Positions 1-9,113 of a stretch of 64,000 nt of DNA are shown piece after piece. The notes under the pieces are model-generated. The model did no database searches and was not told where the DNA came from. It worked only from the letters and a program-made list of their open reading frames with translations. Numbering within the stretch: the first letter of the stretch is position 1; each line of letters begins with the position of its first letter. This DNA comes from Stenotrophomonas africana. GTDB taxonomy: Bacteria; Pseudomonadota; Gammaproteobacteria; Xanthomonadales; Xanthomonadaceae. Where the stretch lies: the NCBI RefSeq assembly GCF_013004645.1, contig NZ_JABEME010000006.1, positions 1 through 64,000 of the forward strand, given 5' to 3'. The position numbers and the translations under genes are program-made.

Positions 1-290
1 GAGCAAGCGGCGACCGAGCTTACATGGGTGAGGGCGCTTTGCTTGCGAAGCACTGCTTCGCAAGCGCCCGAACGCACAGCCGCCAGCGGCTGGGCCGGAC
101 CCCGGAGGGGGACTTGCAGCGCCCCCCGCAACCGGACCCACCCCGCCATCCCTCGGAATGCGGCTTTTGCTTTCGCTTTTGCTTGCGCGGTGGCCTCTGC
201 AGGTGCCGGGCGCAGCCCGGCCGACCCCCTCAACAGGCAGGCGGCGCCCGGAACAGGTACCCTATGCCGCCATCAGATAGCCAATGTGAC
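1..290. other. Intergenic region upstream of apt with several hairpins
   Basis: No gene is supported here. Positions 41-50 and 56-65 form a perfect 10-bp inverted repeat (GCTTGCGAAG) around a 5-base loop. Positions 76-91 hold a second hairpin (CAGCCGC/GCGGCTG). The last third carries the structured repeat described separately at 161-225. Nothing at the extreme left can be assigned to a neighbouring gene. Confidence 0.5.
161..225 (+). repeat. Structured repeat with GCCGGG hairpin, copy 1
   Basis: A T-rich stretch with repeated GCTTT/GCTTG units leads into GGCCTCTGCAGGT and then a perfect 7-bp hairpin (205-211 with 215-221, loop GCA), followed by CGAC. A closely similar stretch lies upstream of uup at 4775-4838. 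There the hairpin differs by a C-G to T-A pair change that keeps pairing, so the structure looks conserved. Both copies sit 24-66 bp before a start codon. Function unknown. Confidence 0.55.
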
Positions 291-827
291 ATGACCGACG
301 CCATCGTCGCTCCGCAGTGGGCCTCCCGCCTGCGCGACATCGCCGACTTCCCCAAGCCCGGCATCCTCTTCAAGGACATCATGCCGCTGCTCGCCCATAG
401 CGAGGACTTCCGCGGTGCCATCACCGCGATGGCCGACCGCTGGCGCGACCAGAAGCTGGACGCGGTGATCGGTATCGAATCGCGTGGCTTCATCCTTGGC
501 GCCGCGATGGCGCTGGAACTGGGCGTCGGCTTCGTGCCGGTGCGCAAGCCGGGCAAGCTGCCGGGCCAGGTGCTGCGCGAGGAATACACGCTGGAATACC
601 GCAGCGACTGCATCGAAGTGCACGCCGATGCGCTGCCGGCCGGTGCCCGCGTGGCGATCATTGATGACGTGCTGGCCACTGGCGGCACGCTGGTCGCTGC
701 GCTGTCGCTGGTGCGCCGCCTGGGTGTTGAAGTGGTCGGCGCCGGCGTGCTGGTCGAACTGGACGGCCTCGGTGGTCGCGCCCGCTGGGAATCGGATCTG
801 CCGCTGCACACCGAACTGGTGTTCTGA
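291..827 (+). CDS. apt: Adenine phosphoribosyltransferase
   Basis: This 178-residue enzyme converts adenine and PRPP to AMP and pyrophosphate in cytosolic purine salvage. The PRPP-binding motif [13 protein letters not shown] is clear near residue 124, and the N-terminal [14 protein letters not shown] segment is typical of Apt. The ATG at 291 was chosen because homology begins there. An in-frame ATG at 264 or earlier would add residues encoded by the upstream hairpin and repeat region. Length is normal for the family. The gene is convergent with dbpA across a cluster of REP palindromes. Confidence 0.95.
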   Translation: MTDAIVAPQWASRLRDIADFPKPGILFKDIMPLLAHSEDFRGAITAMADRWRDQKLDAVIGIESRGFILGAAMALELGVGFVPVRKPGKLPGQVLREEYTLEYRSDCIEVHADALPAGARVAIIDDVLATGGTLVAALSLVRRLGVEVVGAGVLVELDGLGGRARWESDLPLHTELVF

Positions 828-837
828 TCGAAGGGCA

Positions 838-991
838 GGTGCCAACCAAGGTTGGCATCTACCAGAGCGAATGGCCGGGAGCCGGTAGTTGCCAACCTTG
901 GTTGGCAGCACTTTTCGCGACGGGTGCCATGGACGGGCCAACCAAGGTTGGCCGCTACCAGGCCAGATCGTTGCCAACCGGGGTTGGCAAC
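838..991. repeat. Cluster of four REP (SMAG-like) palindromes
   Basis: Four copies of the TGCCAACC(A/T)(A/T)GGTTGGCA palindrome lie at about 838-863, 886-909, 937-958 and 970-991. The GTAG-type head alternates in orientation (minus, plus, minus, plus as judged from GTAG or CTAC ends). They fill the gap between the convergent genes apt and dbpA, a common place for REP elements, and could stabilise or terminate both transcripts. Confidence 0.85.
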
Positions 992-1001
992 GCTGCTTCA
1001 A

Positions 1002-2378
1002 TCACATCATCCGCACTCGGAAACGGCGGCCCTTGATCTTGCCGGCTTCCAGCTTGGCCACGGCCTTGTTGGCCTGCTCGCGCGCGATTGCCACGTAGGA
1101 GCGGGTCGGGAAGATCGCGATCTTGCCGATGAACTTGCTCGACAGGCCGGCATCACCGGTCAGCGCACCGAGGATGTCGCCCGGGCGCAGCTTGTCGGTC
1201 TTGCCGCCGTCGATGCGCAGGGTGCGCATCGCAGCCTGCGGCAATTCGGCCGGGCGCGCGGTTGCCAACGGCGTCTTCTGCCAGTCCAGCGGCTGCCCCA
1301 TCTGCGCTTCGATGGCTTCGGCACGGGTCTTCTCGCGACCGGCCACCAGGCTGATCGCCAGGCCGCTGGCACCGGCACGGCCGGTGCGGCCCACGCGGTG
1401 CTGGTAGCTCTCCACGTCGGTCGGCAGCTCGTAGTTGATCACCGCCGCCAGCTCTTCCACGTCCAGGCCGCGTGCGGCCACGTCGCTGGCCACCAGCACG
1501 TTGCAGCTGCGGTTGGCCAGCAGCAACAGCACTTCCTCGCGGTCGCGCTGTTCCATGTCGCCATGCAGAGCCAGTGCGGAGAAGCCGAACTGCTGCAGCG
1601 AGTTGGCAACTTCGTCCACGTCCTTGCGGGTGTTGCAGAACACCACCGCCGATTCCGGGGTGTACTTCAGCAGCAGGCCGGCCAGCGCCTTCTGGCGATG
1701 CGCCGGTTCCACCTCGCAGAACAGGTGGCGGATCGCCGGTGCCTGGTCGGCGCCTTCCACCGTTACTTCCACCGCGTCGCGCAGCAGGTCACGCGCCATG
1801 GCGCGGATGCTGTCGGGGAAGGTGGCCGAGAACAGCAGGCTCTGGCGGTCCTTGTGGGTGCGGCCGGCGATCTCGCGGATCGGCTCTTCGAAGCCCATGT
1901 CGAGCATGCGGTCGGCCTCGTCCAGCACCAGCGTGCGCACCGCACCCAGATTCAGCGCGCGCTTGCGTGCCAGCTCCTGCACACGGCCGGGCGTGCCGAC
2001 CACCACGTGCGGGTCATGGCCCTCCAGCGACGCCAACTGCGGGCCTAGCGGCACGCCGCCAACCAGCAGCAACAGTTTCAGGTTGGGGATGCCGGTGGCC
2101 AGCTTGCGGATCTGCTTGCCGACCTGGTCGGCCAGTTCGCGGGTCGGGCACAGCACCAGCGCCTGCACGCGGATCAGGCTGGGGTCGATGGCCTGCAGCA
2201 GGCCCAGGCCGAAGGCAGCGGTCTTGCCACTGCCGGTCGGCGCCTGTGCGATCACATCGCGGCCATCCAGGATGGCCGGCAGGCTCTGCGCCTGCACGGG
2301 GGTGAGGGTGGTGTAGCCGAGGGCATCCAGGCCGGGCTGCAGGGCCGGGCTCAGCGGCAGGGTCGAGAAGTCAGTCAT
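1002..2378 (-). CDS. dbpA: ATP-dependent RNA helicase DbpA
   Basis: A 458-residue DEAD-box helicase that acts in 50S ribosome assembly on 23S rRNA (family knowledge). Visible motifs in order are APTGSGKT (motif I), PTRELA, the DEAD box in VLDEADRML, SAT in LFSATFPDS, and HRVGRTGRAG (motif VI). The C-terminal ~75 residues, from TLRIDGGKTDKLRPGDI to the end, match the DbpA RNA-binding domain that recognises hairpin 92 of 23S rRNA. This separates it from generic RhlE/RhlB helicases. The ATG at 2378 gives the usual length. Confidence 0.94.
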   Translation of the reverse strand: MTDFSTLPLSPALQPGLDALGYTTLTPVQAQSLPAILDGRDVIAQAPTGSGKTAAFGLGLLQAIDPSLIRVQALVLCPTRELADQVGKQIRKLATGIPNLKLLLLVGGVPLGPQLASLEGHDPHVVVGTPGRVQELARKRALNLGAVRTLVLDEADRMLDMGFEEPIREIAGRTHKDRQSLLFSATFPDSIRAMARDLLRDAVEVTVEGADQAPAIRHLFCEVEPAHRQKALAGLLLKYTPESAVVFCNTRKDVDEVANSLQQFGFSALALHGDMEQRDREEVLLLLANRSCNVLVASDVAARGLDVEELAAVINYELPTDVESYQHRVGRTGRAGASGLAISLVAGREKTRAEAIEAQMGQPLDWQKTPLATARPAELPQAAMRTLRIDGGKTDKLRPGDILGALTGDAGLSSKFIGKIAIFPTRSYVAIAREQANKAVAKLEAGKIKGRRFRVRMM

Positions 2379-2431
2379 GGCGCATTGTACCCGTCCGCGC
2401 GGCTGCTCCCTGCTCTGGGGTCTTCATCCAT

Positions 2432-2455
2432 GTGGGTGCCGACCCTGGTCGGCAC
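2432..2455 (+). repeat. Single REP palindrome
   Basis: GTGGGTGCCGACC with the matching GGTCGGCAC arm is one REP element of the GTGCCGACC subclass. It lies between the 3' end of the yeiH-like gene and the start of dbpA, both on the minus strand. Confidence 0.8.
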
Positions 2456-2463
2456 GCTCTTGA

Positions 2464-3543
2464 TCAGCCCAGCACCGCCAGCACACCCTGGTGGATCGCC
2501 AGGCCACCGAACAACAGCCAGGCGAACAGGATCAGTGCCAGCAGCAGCGGCTTCAGGCCCGCCTGGCGCAGCGCCGAGACGTGGGTGGTCAGTCCCAGCG
2601 CGGCCATCGCCATCGCCAGCAGCACGGTATCCAGCTGCACCAGCCCGGCCTGGAGGCCAGCCGGCAGCAGGTGCAGCGAGTTGAAACCGGCCACCGCCAC
2701 GAAACCGAACGCGAACCACGGCACCACGATGCGCGCCTTGCTGCCCTCGGCGCTGGCCTTGCCGCCACGCGCCAGCCACAGCGACAGCGCGATCAGGAAC
2801 GGCGCCAGCAGCATCACCCGCACCATCTTGGTGATCACCGCTGTGTCGGCCGCTGCTTCGTCGACCGCGCGGCCTGCCGCCACCACCTGTGCCACTTCAT
2901 GCACCGTCGCACCGGTGAAAAGACCGTACTGCCGCGCGTCCATCGCCAGCCAGCCGTGCGACTGCACCAAGGCATACAGCGCCGGGTACAGGAACATCGC
3001 CAGCGTGCCGAACACCACCACCGTCGAGACCGCGACGGTGACCTGCGCAGCACGGCCACGCACCACCGGTTCGGCGGCCATCACCGCCGCCGCGCCGCAG
3101 ATCGCGCTGCCGGCACCGATCAGCATGGCTGCCTCGCGCTCCATCTTGAACACGCGCACGCCCAGCCAGCAGGCCAGGCCGAAGGTGCTGGCAACCACCA
3201 GCACGTCCATCAGCACGCCAGTGACGCCGACATGGCCGATGTCCTGGAAGGTCAGGCGCAGACCGTACAGCACGATGCCGGCGCGCAGCAGCCAGTGCTT
3301 GGAGAAGCCGACGCCGGCCGCGCTGCCCGGTGCCAGCCGCGGGTAAAGGGTGTTGCCGACCACGATGCCGGCGACGATGGCCACGGTCAGTGCGCTCAAG
3401 CCATGCGCCTGCAGCCAGGGAAGCTCGGCCAGGTACAGCGATGCCGCCGCGATCAGGCCCACCAGCAGAAGGCCGGGCAGACGCGGTTGCCAGCGTTGGC
3501 GCAGGGCAGGCAGGGTCCAGGAGGAGAGAGCGGGGGCGTTCAT
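2464..3543 (-). CDS. yeiH: YeiH-type (UPF0324) inner-membrane transporter
   Basis: A 359-residue hydrophobic protein with about ten predicted membrane helices. It belongs to the YeiH/UPF0324 family, annotated as putative sulfate exporters; the true substrate is not established here. Recognisable segments are GIVVGNTLYP, GIVLYGLRLTFQDI and the glycine/alanine-rich GAGSAICGAAAVMA. It is divergent from a YeiE-like LysR gene, the same arrangement as yeiH-yeiE in enterobacteria, which suggests that regulator controls it. It begins at the ATG at 3543, 103 bp from the divergent start. Confidence 0.88.
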   Translation of the reverse strand: MNAPALSSWTLPALRQRWQPRLPGLLLVGLIAAASLYLAELPWLQAHGLSALTVAIVAGIVVGNTLYPRLAPGSAAGVGFSKHWLLRAGIVLYGLRLTFQDIGHVGVTGVLMDVLVVASTFGLACWLGVRVFKMEREAAMLIGAGSAICGAAAVMAAEPVVRGRAAQVTVAVSTVVVFGTLAMFLYPALYALVQSHGWLAMDARQYGLFTGATVHEVAQVVAAGRAVDEAAADTAVITKMVRVMLLAPFLIALSLWLARGGKASAEGSKARIVVPWFAFGFVAVAGFNSLHLLPAGLQAGLVQLDTVLLAMAMAALGLTTHVSALRQAGLKPLLLALILFAWLLFGGLAIHQGVLAVLG

Positions 3544-3646
3544 GGCAAGGGCAGGGCTGGAAGGATGGGGGCAAGCGTGCGCCTGCCTGACCGACCTGTA
3601 AAACGAATAATATGGGTGAAACCTACCTGTCTAGAAGGTAATAAGC

Positions 3647-4522
3647 ATGCGACTGACGCTGCGACAGCTTCAGGTATTCGTCGCCATTGCCGACCACGGC
3701 AGCACCACCGCCGCCGGACAGGCCATTGCGCTCTCGCAGTCGGCCAGCAGCGCCGCGCTGCACGAACTGGAGGCGCACTTCGGCACCCCGCTGTTCGACC
3801 GCATCGGCCGCCGCCTGGCGCTCAACGGGCACGGCCGCGCACTGCTGGAGCCGGCGCGCACCCTGCTGGTCAACGCCGCCGATCTGGAGCGGCAGCTGGC
3901 CGCCGGCGGCGACCCGTCGCAGGGCGCGCCGCTGCGGCTGGTGCTGGCCGCCAGTACCACCATCGGCAATTACCTCCTGCCGCCACGCATCGCCGAACTG
4001 CTGCGCCAGGCGCCACAGGCCGAGGTCGACCTGCGCATCGACAACAGTGCCGGCGTGGTCGCCGCCGTGCAGCGCCTGGACGTCGACGCCGGCCTGATCG
4101 AAGGCCCGTGCCACGAGCGTGGCCTGCAGGTCACCGCCTGGCAGCAGGATCCGCTGGTGATCGTGGCTGCCGCCGACGCCCCCGCGCGCTGGACGCTGGA
4201 CGAACTGCGCCGTGCACGCTGGTTGCTGCGCGAGCCCGGCTCCGGCACCCGTGAAGCCGTGGAACAGGCGCTGCTGCCGCACCTGCGCGGTTTCGCCCAG
4301 ACCCTGCAGCTGGGCAATACCGAAGCAATCAAGCAGGCCGCCATCGCCGGCCTCGGCCTGGCCTGCCTCTCGCGCCACGCGCTGGAAGAGCCCTTGGCCC
4401 TGGGCCGCCTGCGCGTGCTCGAGACCCCGCTGCCCGCCCTGCAACGCACCCTGTGGCTGGTACGCCACCCTGGAAAGCAATGGCTGCCGGGGTTGCAGGC
4501 GCTGCTGGGGGAGGTGGGGTAG
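3647..4522 (+). CDS. LysR-family regulator, YeiE-like
   Basis: A 291-residue LysR-type transcriptional regulator. The N-terminal winged helix-turn-helix (residues 1-60, including LTLRQLQVFVAIADHGSTT and a QSASSAALHELE recognition region) is followed by a periplasmic-binding-protein-like effector domain. Sequence and the divergent position next to yeiH point to the YeiE group. The ATG at 3647 has an AGAAGGT ribosome-binding site. That site overlaps a small inverted repeat, TACCT at 3624-3628 and AGGTA at 3636-3640, which may be part of an autoregulatory site. The effector is unknown. Confidence 0.87.
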   Translation: MRLTLRQLQVFVAIADHGSTTAAGQAIALSQSASSAALHELEAHFGTPLFDRIGRRLALNGHGRALLEPARTLLVNAADLERQLAAGGDPSQGAPLRLVLAASTTIGNYLLPPRIAELLRQAPQAEVDLRIDNSAGVVAAVQRLDVDAGLIEGPCHERGLQVTAWQQDPLVIVAAADAPARWTLDELRRARWLLREPGSGTREAVEQALLPHLRGFAQTLQLGNTEAIKQAAIAGLGLACLSRHALEEPLALGRLRVLETPLPALQRTLWLVRHPGKQWLPGLQALLGEVG

Positions 4523-4571
4523 CCATCAGATTTCCAGTCGATTCCATCCATCGACCCTTCTTGTAGCGCTC

Positions 4572-4620
4572 ATCCACGCATGGCGTGGATCTACCGTGCC
4601 GACCAAGGTCGACACCCACC
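4572..4620. repeat. Two adjacent REP palindromes
   Basis: ATCCACGCATGGCGTGGAT followed by CTAC (4572-4594) is a REP in minus orientation. It abuts a second of the GTGCCGACC/GGTCGACAC type (4595-4620, slightly imperfect). They lie downstream of the LysR gene. Confidence 0.8.
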
Positions 4621-4670
4621 AGAGCAGAATGTAGTTCCGACAGATTGCGAGAAACTGTGAGAGGTGGGGC

Positions 4671-4758
4671 GGTGTGGGGCTGCAGGACCGTTGGCGCCAT
4701 GGATGGCGCCATCGAGCCCCCATGGATGGGTTCACGGCGTGTCCTGCAGCCCCACACC
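4671..4758. repeat. 88-bp composite stem-loop repeat, copy 1
   Basis: Perfect 18-bp outer arms (4671-4688 and 4741-4758) enclose a 9-bp internal hairpin, TGGCGCCAT with ATGGCGCCA. A second hairpin around CCCATGGATGGG and a conserved TTCACGGCGTGTCC run follow. A second copy with different arms but the same architecture lies at 29130-29227. The arms and internal stem have changed while keeping pairing. This is much larger than a REP unit. Function unknown; it could be a structured RNA or a non-autonomous mobile repeat. Confidence 0.65.
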
Positions 4759-4774
4759 GACCTGCCTGCCACCG

Positions 4775-4838
4775 TAAGCCGCTTTGGCTGTTGCTTCGGC
4801 CGTTGCCTCTGCGGGTGCCGGGTGCAACCCGGCCGACG
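4775..4838 (+). repeat. Structured repeat with GCCGGG hairpin, copy 2
   Basis: The counterpart of 161-225. A GCTTT/GTTGCTTC-rich lead and GCCTCTGCGGGT precede the hairpin GCCGGGT-GCA-ACCCGGC (4817-4833) and CCGACG. It ends about 24 bp before the uup start codon, so it would lie in the 5' untranslated region or the promoter. Confidence 0.5.
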
Positions 4839-4861
4839 CCCCCAACCCGTACAATATCCGG

Positions 4862-6742
<1,881 letters not shown>

Positions 6743-6776
6743 GTATCGGTCGGCGCCAACGGTTGCGCCGATTGAT

Positions 6777-6879
6777 GTAGAGCAGAGCCCACGCTCGGCT
6801 CAGTAGATCCACGCCGTGCGTGGATATCCGGATCTGTGCGGACCAACGGTCCGCACCCACCAATCAACGGTCCGCACAG
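6777..6879. repeat. REP cluster of three to four units
   Basis: GTAGAGCAGAGCCCACGCTCGGCTC (6777-6801, imperfect) is followed by a GTAGATCCACG unit (6803-6825). A GTGCGGACC/GGTCCGCAC unit (6836-6861) and a half copy (6864-6879) complete the cluster. It lies between convergent uup and the cytochrome c genes. Confidence 0.8.
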
Positions 6880-6894
6880 ACCGGGGGGCGGCGG

Positions 6895-7356
6895 TCATTT
6901 GACCCCGTGCAGATCCCGCAACTGGGTCGGCCGGCTGCCGAAATACGCCGCCAGATCGGCAATGTCCTGATCACTCAGGTCCTTCGCCTGCGGCGTCATC
7001 AGCGCATGCTGGCGGTCACCGGCGCGGTAGGCCTGCAGCGCATGCGCCAGGTAGTCGCCGTACTGCCCACCCAGTTTCGGATAGGTCGGATCGATCGGCG
7101 CATTGCCGTCGGCCCCGTGGCAGTCGATGCAGCTCTGGTTGGTGGCCTTGCCCTTCACCTTGGCGCGGGCTTCACCGGCGGCCTCGCGACCTGCCGGCAG
7201 GCCGGCGGAGGACGATGAACCGTGTTCGCCGCTGGCATGGCCCGGGTCGGCGGCGGATTTCTCGCTGTTTTCCACCTGCGACTGCGAACAGGCCGCCAGC
7301 AGCAGGGCAACGGACAGGGCGATGGCATGACGCATCGGATGCGCGGCTTTCGACAT
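6895..7356 (-). CDS. Lipoprotein-like monohaem cytochrome c
   Basis: A 153-residue class I cytochrome c. The N-terminus has a hydrophobic stretch ending in LLLAAC, a lipobox that would anchor the protein to the outer face of the inner membrane. A serine/glycine-rich spacer precedes the haem-binding motif CIDCH, and a C-terminal SDQDIADLAAYF helix is typical of cytochrome c4/c5-type domains. It starts 9 bp after the stop of the upstream cytochrome gene, so the two are cotranscribed and probably act as partners in periplasmic electron transfer. The ATG at 7356 has AAGG upstream; an internal ATG at 7335 is an alternative. Confidence 0.85.
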   Translation of the reverse strand: MSKAAHPMRHAIALSVALLLAACSQSQVENSEKSAADPGHASGEHGSSSSAGLPAGREAAGEARAKVKGKATNQSCIDCHGADGNAPIDPTYPKLGGQYGDYLAHALQAYRAGDRQHALMTPQAKDLSDQDIADLAAYFGSRPTQLRDLHGVK

Positions 7357-7365
7357 GGGCGGGCC

Positions 7366-7755
7366 TTACTTGACGGTGGACAGGTAAACAGCGAGATCGG
7401 CGATCTCCTGTTCGCTGAAACTCATCGACTGCGCCTGCATCGTCGGATGCCTGCGCTTGCCCTGGCGGTACTCGGTCAGGGCCTGGGCCAGGTACTGCTG
7501 GGTCTGGCCGCCGATCTTCGGCACCCGGTAACTGGGGTAGGCGTTCTTGTAACCGGTGATGCCATGGCACCCCTGGCAGGTATAGGCCAGGACACGGCCA
7601 TTGTCGAAGTTGCCGGTGGGGGCGGCAGGCGCCGGGGCGGCGGCGGGAGCCGGGGCCGGGGCAGGTGTGGCAGGAGCAGGAGCGGGCTGTGCGGCGGCCC
7701 CAAGGGGCAGGAGGACGGCCAGAGCGAGACAAGCGGCGAGCGGCTGCGGGCGCAT
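7366..7755 (-). CDS. Exported monohaem cytochrome c
   Basis: A 129-residue cytochrome c with a Sec-type signal peptide (MRPQPLAACLALAVLLPLG, cleavage likely after AAA). An Ala/Pro repeat linker and the haem motif CQGCH follow. The C-terminal SEQEIADLAVYLSTVK helix matches the following gene, showing the two are related paralogues. The ATG at 7755 begins the signal peptide; the reading frame stays open upstream to 7833, but that part does not look coding. It is first in a two-gene unit, divergent from smeIJK. The electron donor and acceptor cannot be told from sequence. Confidence 0.87.
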   Translation of the reverse strand: MRPQPLAACLALAVLLPLGAAAQPAPAPATPAPAPAPAAAPAPAAPTGNFDNGRVLAYTCQGCHGITGYKNAYPSYRVPKIGGQTQQYLAQALTEYRQGKRRHPTMQAQSMSFSEQEIADLAVYLSTVK

Positions 7756-7872
7756 GGTGTCGTTTCCGGGAATTCGGGTCTGGTCGTTCCGGCGTGGGGT
7801 ACGGAACGCCCCGAGTATAGCCTCAGGTTTCATCTAGCTGAAATGGGGGGTGGCCCGACCAGTGGCGTGAAG

Positions 7873-7898
7873 ACACCATGACCTTTGGGATATGGTGT
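7873..7898. promoter_or_regulatory. Inverted repeat upstream of smeI
   Basis: ACACCAT (7873-7879) and ATGGTGT (7892-7898) form a perfect 7-bp inverted repeat with a 12-base spacer. It lies in the gap between the divergent cytochrome and smeIJK units, 63 bp before the smeI start codon. It has the geometry of a dimeric regulator site. No regulator gene is adjacent, so the assignment is tentative. Confidence 0.35.
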
Positions 7899-7961
7899 TG
7901 CCGTGAAGTGGTGAATTACTTTGCTACCACACCTGTCCACGCATCCTCTAGGGACCTGACG

Positions 7962-9113
7962 ATGTCACACCCAACCTTCCTGTCCGGCCGTCGCAGCGGA
8001 ATCTGCGCTGCCGCACTGCTGATCTCCACCTCCCTGCTGCTGGGCGGTTGCGCCGCAGGGCCCAATTCCGAAGCCAAGGCTGCCGAGACCAAGGAGGAGA
8101 AGAAGGTTGACGCGGTCCCCGTCGAAGTGGCCGTGGCCAGCCATCGCGCGGTTGCCGCCAGCTACACCGGCACCGCTGCGCTGGAACCGCGCGCCGAATC
8201 GCAGGTGGTCGCCAAGACCTCTGGCGTGGCGCTGGCGGTGCTGGTCGAGGAAGGCCAGCGGGTCACCGCCGGGCAGCCGCTGGTGCGCCTGGACCCGGAC
8301 CGCGCACGTCTGGCCGTTGCCCAGAGCGAAGCGCAGATGCGCAAGCTGGAAAACAACTACCAGCGCGCACAGAAGCTGGTGGGCCAGCAGATGGTCAGCG
8401 CCGCCGATGTCGACCAGCTGCGTTTTGATCTGGAAAACGCCCGTGCGCAGTACCGCCTGGCGACGCTGGAGCTGTCCTACACCACCGTCGTGGCACCGAT
8501 CTCCGGCGTGATCGCCTCGCGCTCGATCAAGACCGGCAACTTCGTGCAGATCAATACACCGATCTTCCGCATCGTCGACAACTCGCGGCTGGAAGCCACC
8601 CTCAACGTGCCCGAGCGTGAGCTGGCCACCCTGCGCGCCGGCCAGCCGGTGACGCTGGCCGCCGATGCGTTGCAGGGCCAAAGCTTCACCGGCACCGTCG
8701 ATCGCATTGCGCCGGTGGTGGACTCAGGCAGCGGCACGTTTCGCGTGGTCAGCGCCTTCGATGGCGCCGCGCACGCACTGCAGCCCGGCATGTTCGGGCG
8801 CATCCGCATTGATTACGACCAGCGTGCCGATGCGCTGGTGGTGCCGCGCCTGGCGCTGCTCGACGACGGTGAGCCGGCGGTGTTCCGGGTGCGCGAAGGC
8901 AAGGTCGCACGCGTTCCGGTCAAGCTGGGTTACGCCGAGGGCCCGTGGGTGGAGATCCGTGATGGCCTGGCGGCCGGTGATCAGGTGGTCACCGCCGGCA
9001 AGGTCGCCCTGCGCGACGGTACCGCGGTGCAGGTGATCGCCGATCCGAAGGCAAAGGCAAAGACGGTCGCAGCGGCCGCAAAGCCGGCAGACAAGGCCGG
9101 GAGCAAGCAATGA
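7962..9113 (+). CDS. smeI: RND efflux periplasmic adaptor SmeI
   Basis: A 383-residue membrane fusion protein that links an inner-membrane RND pump to an outer-membrane channel. The signal peptide ends in a lipobox (LLLGGC), so it should be lipid-anchored. A barrel-sandwich/lipoyl half (VLVEEGQRVTAGQPLVRLD), an alpha-hairpin, the second lipoyl half (VVAPISGVIASRSI) and a beta-barrel (VAPVVDSGSGTFRVV region) follow. The C-terminal ~25 residues are alanine/lysine rich. The ATG at 7962 begins the signal peptide. The stop overlaps the next start (ATGA), indicating translational coupling. The adaptor plus two permeases matches SmeIJK of S. maltophilia, linked in the literature to aminoglycoside and quinolone tolerance and envelope integrity. 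Confidence 0.88.
   Translation: MSHPTFLSGRRSGICAAALLISTSLLLGGCAAGPNSEAKAAETKEEKKVDAVPVEVAVASHRAVAASYTGTAALEPRAESQVVAKTSGVALAVLVEEGQRVTAGQPLVRLDPDRARLAVAQSEAQMRKLENNYQRAQKLVGQQMVSAADVDQLRFDLENARAQYRLATLELSYTTVVAPISGVIASRSIKTGNFVQINTPIFRIVDNSRLEATLNVPERELATLRAGQPVTLAADALQGQSFTGTVDRIAPVVDSGSGTFRVVSAFDGAAHALQPGMFGRIRIDYDQRADALVVPRLALLDDGEPAVFRVREGKVARVPVKLGYAEGPWVEIRDGLAAGDQVVTAGKVALRDGTAVQVIADPKAKAKTVAAAAKPADKAGSKQ

Noticed and set aside
24..290. N-terminal extension of apt by about 89 codons
   Set aside because: The extra part translates hairpin and repeat DNA with Arg/Pro/Cys-rich composition. Apt similarity and usual length start at the ATG at 291.
3623..3640. A defined LysR binding site in the yeiH/LysR gap
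   Set aside because: The 5-bp inverted repeat is short and overlaps the ribosome-binding site, so it is mentioned only with the gene and not called as a separate site.
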